Assembly: GCA_905339275.1 (NCBI GenBank)
Contig: CAJPFK010000001.1
Location: 930,001-994,000, forward strand
From: Methylophilaceae bacterium
GTDB taxonomy: Bacteria > Pseudomonadota > Gammaproteobacteria > Burkholderiales > Methylophilaceae
Direction: 5' to 3'
Length of the DNA stretch: 64,000 bases
In this document: piece after piece, positions 63,935-64,000 of the stretch
How positions within the stretch are numbered: position 1 is the stretch's first letter
How the letters are laid out: each line of letters begins with the position of its first letter
The notes under the pieces: generated by a model
Told to the model about the DNA's origin: nothing
Databases searched by the model: none
Seen by the model: only the letters and a program-made list of their open reading frames with translations
Position numbers and translations under genes: made by a program

Positions 63935-64000
63935 CTAACACATGGCCATTTCAAGGCCGATTTCCGCGATTTCGGACACACTCACATAGTGAGGTCGCTG
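63935..64000 (-). CDS. Possible C-terminal fragment of a leftward gene running off the window
   Basis: A minus-strand open frame of 21 codons ends in a stop at 63935. It reads QRPHYVSVSEIAEIGLEMAMC. Family was not recognised, and the frame is too short to be certain. Confidence 0.35.
   Translation of the reverse strand, partial: QRPHYVSVSEIAEIGLEMAMC

Overview
The window looks like chromosome from a methylotrophic betaproteobacterium, most likely Methylophilaceae or a close relative. Supporting evidence is a block of C1-carrier (tetrahydromethanopterin/methanofuran-type) biosynthesis genes behind purA, betaproteobacterial gene orders (hfq-hflX-hflK-hflC-DUF2065-hisZ-purA; OmpA protein, amidohydrolase, ubiG, gph; ffs-dnaX-ybaB-recR), and Gram-negative envelope genes throughout. 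The genus is inference. No rRNA, CRISPR array, prophage, insertion sequence or replication origin was seen.

Layout. 1-11.6 kb: a GAPDH-superfamily dehydrogenase, a PAS-PAS-GGDEF-EAL protein, a TetR repressor facing a complete RND efflux operon (adaptor, pump, outer-membrane channel) across a palindrome-rich promoter, and a 545-residue protein of unknown function with PilZ-like motifs. 11.9-19.7 kb: housekeeping genes gltX, hfq, hflX, hflK, hflC, a DUF2065 protein, hisZ and purA. 19.7-23.0 kb: four tightly coupled C1-cofactor genes (DmrX/AfpA-like flavoprotein, DUF6513 pterin-synthase-like protein, DUF447 protein, MfnB-like synthase). 23.0-30 kb: OmpA-family porin, TRZ/ATZ amidohydrolase, ubiG, gph, then leftward recR, ybaB, dnaX and the SRP RNA gene.

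30-38 kb: a membrane class III adenylate cyclase, tRNA-Ser(GGA), and a molybdenum hydroxylase cassette (mocA-like, xdhC-like, iorB/iorA-like) beside a LysR regulator that is translationally coupled to a chromate transporter gene. 38-50.8 kb: Yip1-like protein, secreted glutathione peroxidase, SrkA-like kinase, a bacterial alternative oxidase, an FbpABC ferric-iron ABC transporter with a candidate Fur box, an HDOD-GAF protein, a di-haem cytochrome c peroxidase behind a near-consensus FNR/Anr box, an orphan UmuD/LexA-like S24 peptidase, and an AsmA-family protein. 50.8-56.4 kb: next to tRNA-Asn(GTT) lies a visibly more GC-rich siderophore-uptake block (AraC regulator, TonB receptor, two small membrane proteins, PepSY membrane protein) that looks acquired. 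56.5-64 kb: HAD-IIA phosphatase, aspartate aminotransferase, uvrB, and rne with a structured leader; a possible partial gene runs off the right edge.

Themes: C1-cofactor synthesis; iron acquisition by two routes (Fbp and siderophore); a branched respiratory and peroxide-defence set (alternative oxidase, cytochrome c peroxidase, glutathione peroxidase); and second-messenger signalling (cyclic di-GMP, cAMP, PilZ-like, HDOD). The best candidates for undescribed biology are the C1-cofactor genes of unknown reaction, the PilZ-like protein, the orphan S24 peptidase with its own palindrome, and the two-hairpin GGAGGA element in 49155-49374.
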